Origin: Aspidiotus rigidus
Lineage: Eukaryota; Arthropoda; Insecta; Hemiptera; Diaspididae
Reading direction: 5' to 3'
DNA length: 64,000 bases
Assembly: GCA_035079385.1 (NCBI GenBank)
Contig: JAVHKY010000028.1
Location: forward strand, 2,852,001-2,916,000
Part shown: one piece after another, positions 63,840 through 64,000 of the stretch
Layout of the letters: each line of letters starts with the position of its first letter
Position numbering within the stretch: the stretch's first letter is position 1
The notes under the pieces: generated by a model
The model's database searches: none
Told to the model about the DNA's origin: nothing
Seen by the model: only the letters and a program-made list of their open reading frames with translations
Position numbers and translations under genes: made by a program

Positions 63840-64000
63840 AGTTGCAAGGCTACACGCCCGTGTCCTGAATGCGATAAAGTTTATATTGGCGAGACAAAAC
63901 AGCTGCTGGATAAGAGATTGAAGCAACACAAGAATGATGTTATCAACAACCTCGAGATCACTGCGCTTTGTCAACATACCTCAAGCACAGGCTATCGCTT
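63840..64000 (+). pseudogene. PLE family 3 GIY-YIG endonuclease, second copy (runs off window)
   Basis: From about 63866 the plus strand encodes CPECDKVYIGETKQLLDKRL, KQHKNDVINNLEITALCQHT and SSTGYRF. It is nearly the same as 58243-58470 in inverted orientation, but with an intact YIG. It continues past the window edge, so completeness cannot be judged. The sequence before it does not match the family, indicating 5' truncation. Confidence 0.82.

Noticed and set aside
1..64000. CRISPR arrays, bacterial operons, tRNA or rRNA genes
   Set aside because: No regularly spaced identical repeats with unique spacers, no ribosome-binding-site organised operons, and no cloverleaf or rRNA signature noticed; tRNA absence was judged by eye only and a tRNA scan would be decisive.

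Overview
The window is non-coding and repeat-rich eukaryotic DNA, most likely from an insect and perhaps a hymenopteran. The reasons are TTAGG-type telomere-like repeats, many Penelope-like retroelements (PLEs), LINE and hAT remnants, small inverted-repeat elements and no CpG desert. I find no intact, clearly identifiable host gene. Two weak host-exon candidates are listed (5406-5415 and 15920-16165), plus a SET-domain fragment at 28783-28937.

The standout is a 6900-bp insertion at 7861-14760. It begins AG and ends CT, is flanked by a perfect 6-bp duplication (ATCAGG), and consists of two 3079-bp inverted arms that look about 99.9% identical around a 742-bp unique spacer. These are the hallmarks of a Maverick/Polinton (adintovirus-like) integration, but both ends are the same end of the element, as in a snapback or foldback defective genome. 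Each arm carries, from the tip inward, a 220-aa Cys-rich acidic-tailed protein, a 121-aa unknown protein and a TATA-binding-protein homologue, all reading toward the tip, then a divergently transcribed candidate capsid gene. The capsid gene is complete only on the right (413 aa). On the left it is cut by the fold-back joint, and so is a second structural-type gene in the spacer. Three of the genes have a TATA box followed about 31-33 nt later by a TCA-type initiator. An element-encoded TBP beside such uniform promoters suggests a self-contained transcription system. I do not know this arrangement from described Mavericks.

Layout: 1-918 end of a Ty3/gypsy-like LTR element; 919-2351 LINE 3' fragment; 2352-7199 dispersed repeats and unrecognised DNA; 7200-15030 PLE terminal pieces in opposite orientation, an inverted-repeat element and the Maverick derivative; 15031-20530 repeats, an exon-like fragment and a 415-bp inverted-repeat element; 20530-23870 two PLE copies in opposite orientation; 23871-28782 mostly featureless; 28783-30992 SET fragment, telomere-like motif, a 45-bp satellite with a roughly 280-bp higher-order period, and a 42-bp tandem repeat; 31210-32990 PLE fragment, a 602-bp inverted-repeat element and a tandem duplication; 36241-41760 a second PLE family in alternating orientations plus a second LINE copy; 44460-47930 a GTCGA-rich satellite split by two inverted-repeat elements; 50688-52857 a DNA transposon with about 320-bp inverted repeats; 57690-61200 more satellite and a third PLE carrying a nested DNA transposon that is itself interrupted; 61466-62128 tandem duplication; 62129-63739 a hAT relic; 63840-64000 another PLE endonuclease fragment running off the end.

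Apart from the Maverick genes, nearly every coding segment is a frameshifted transposon relic. The Maverick arms are intact and nearly identical, so that insertion is young or the arms have been homogenised.
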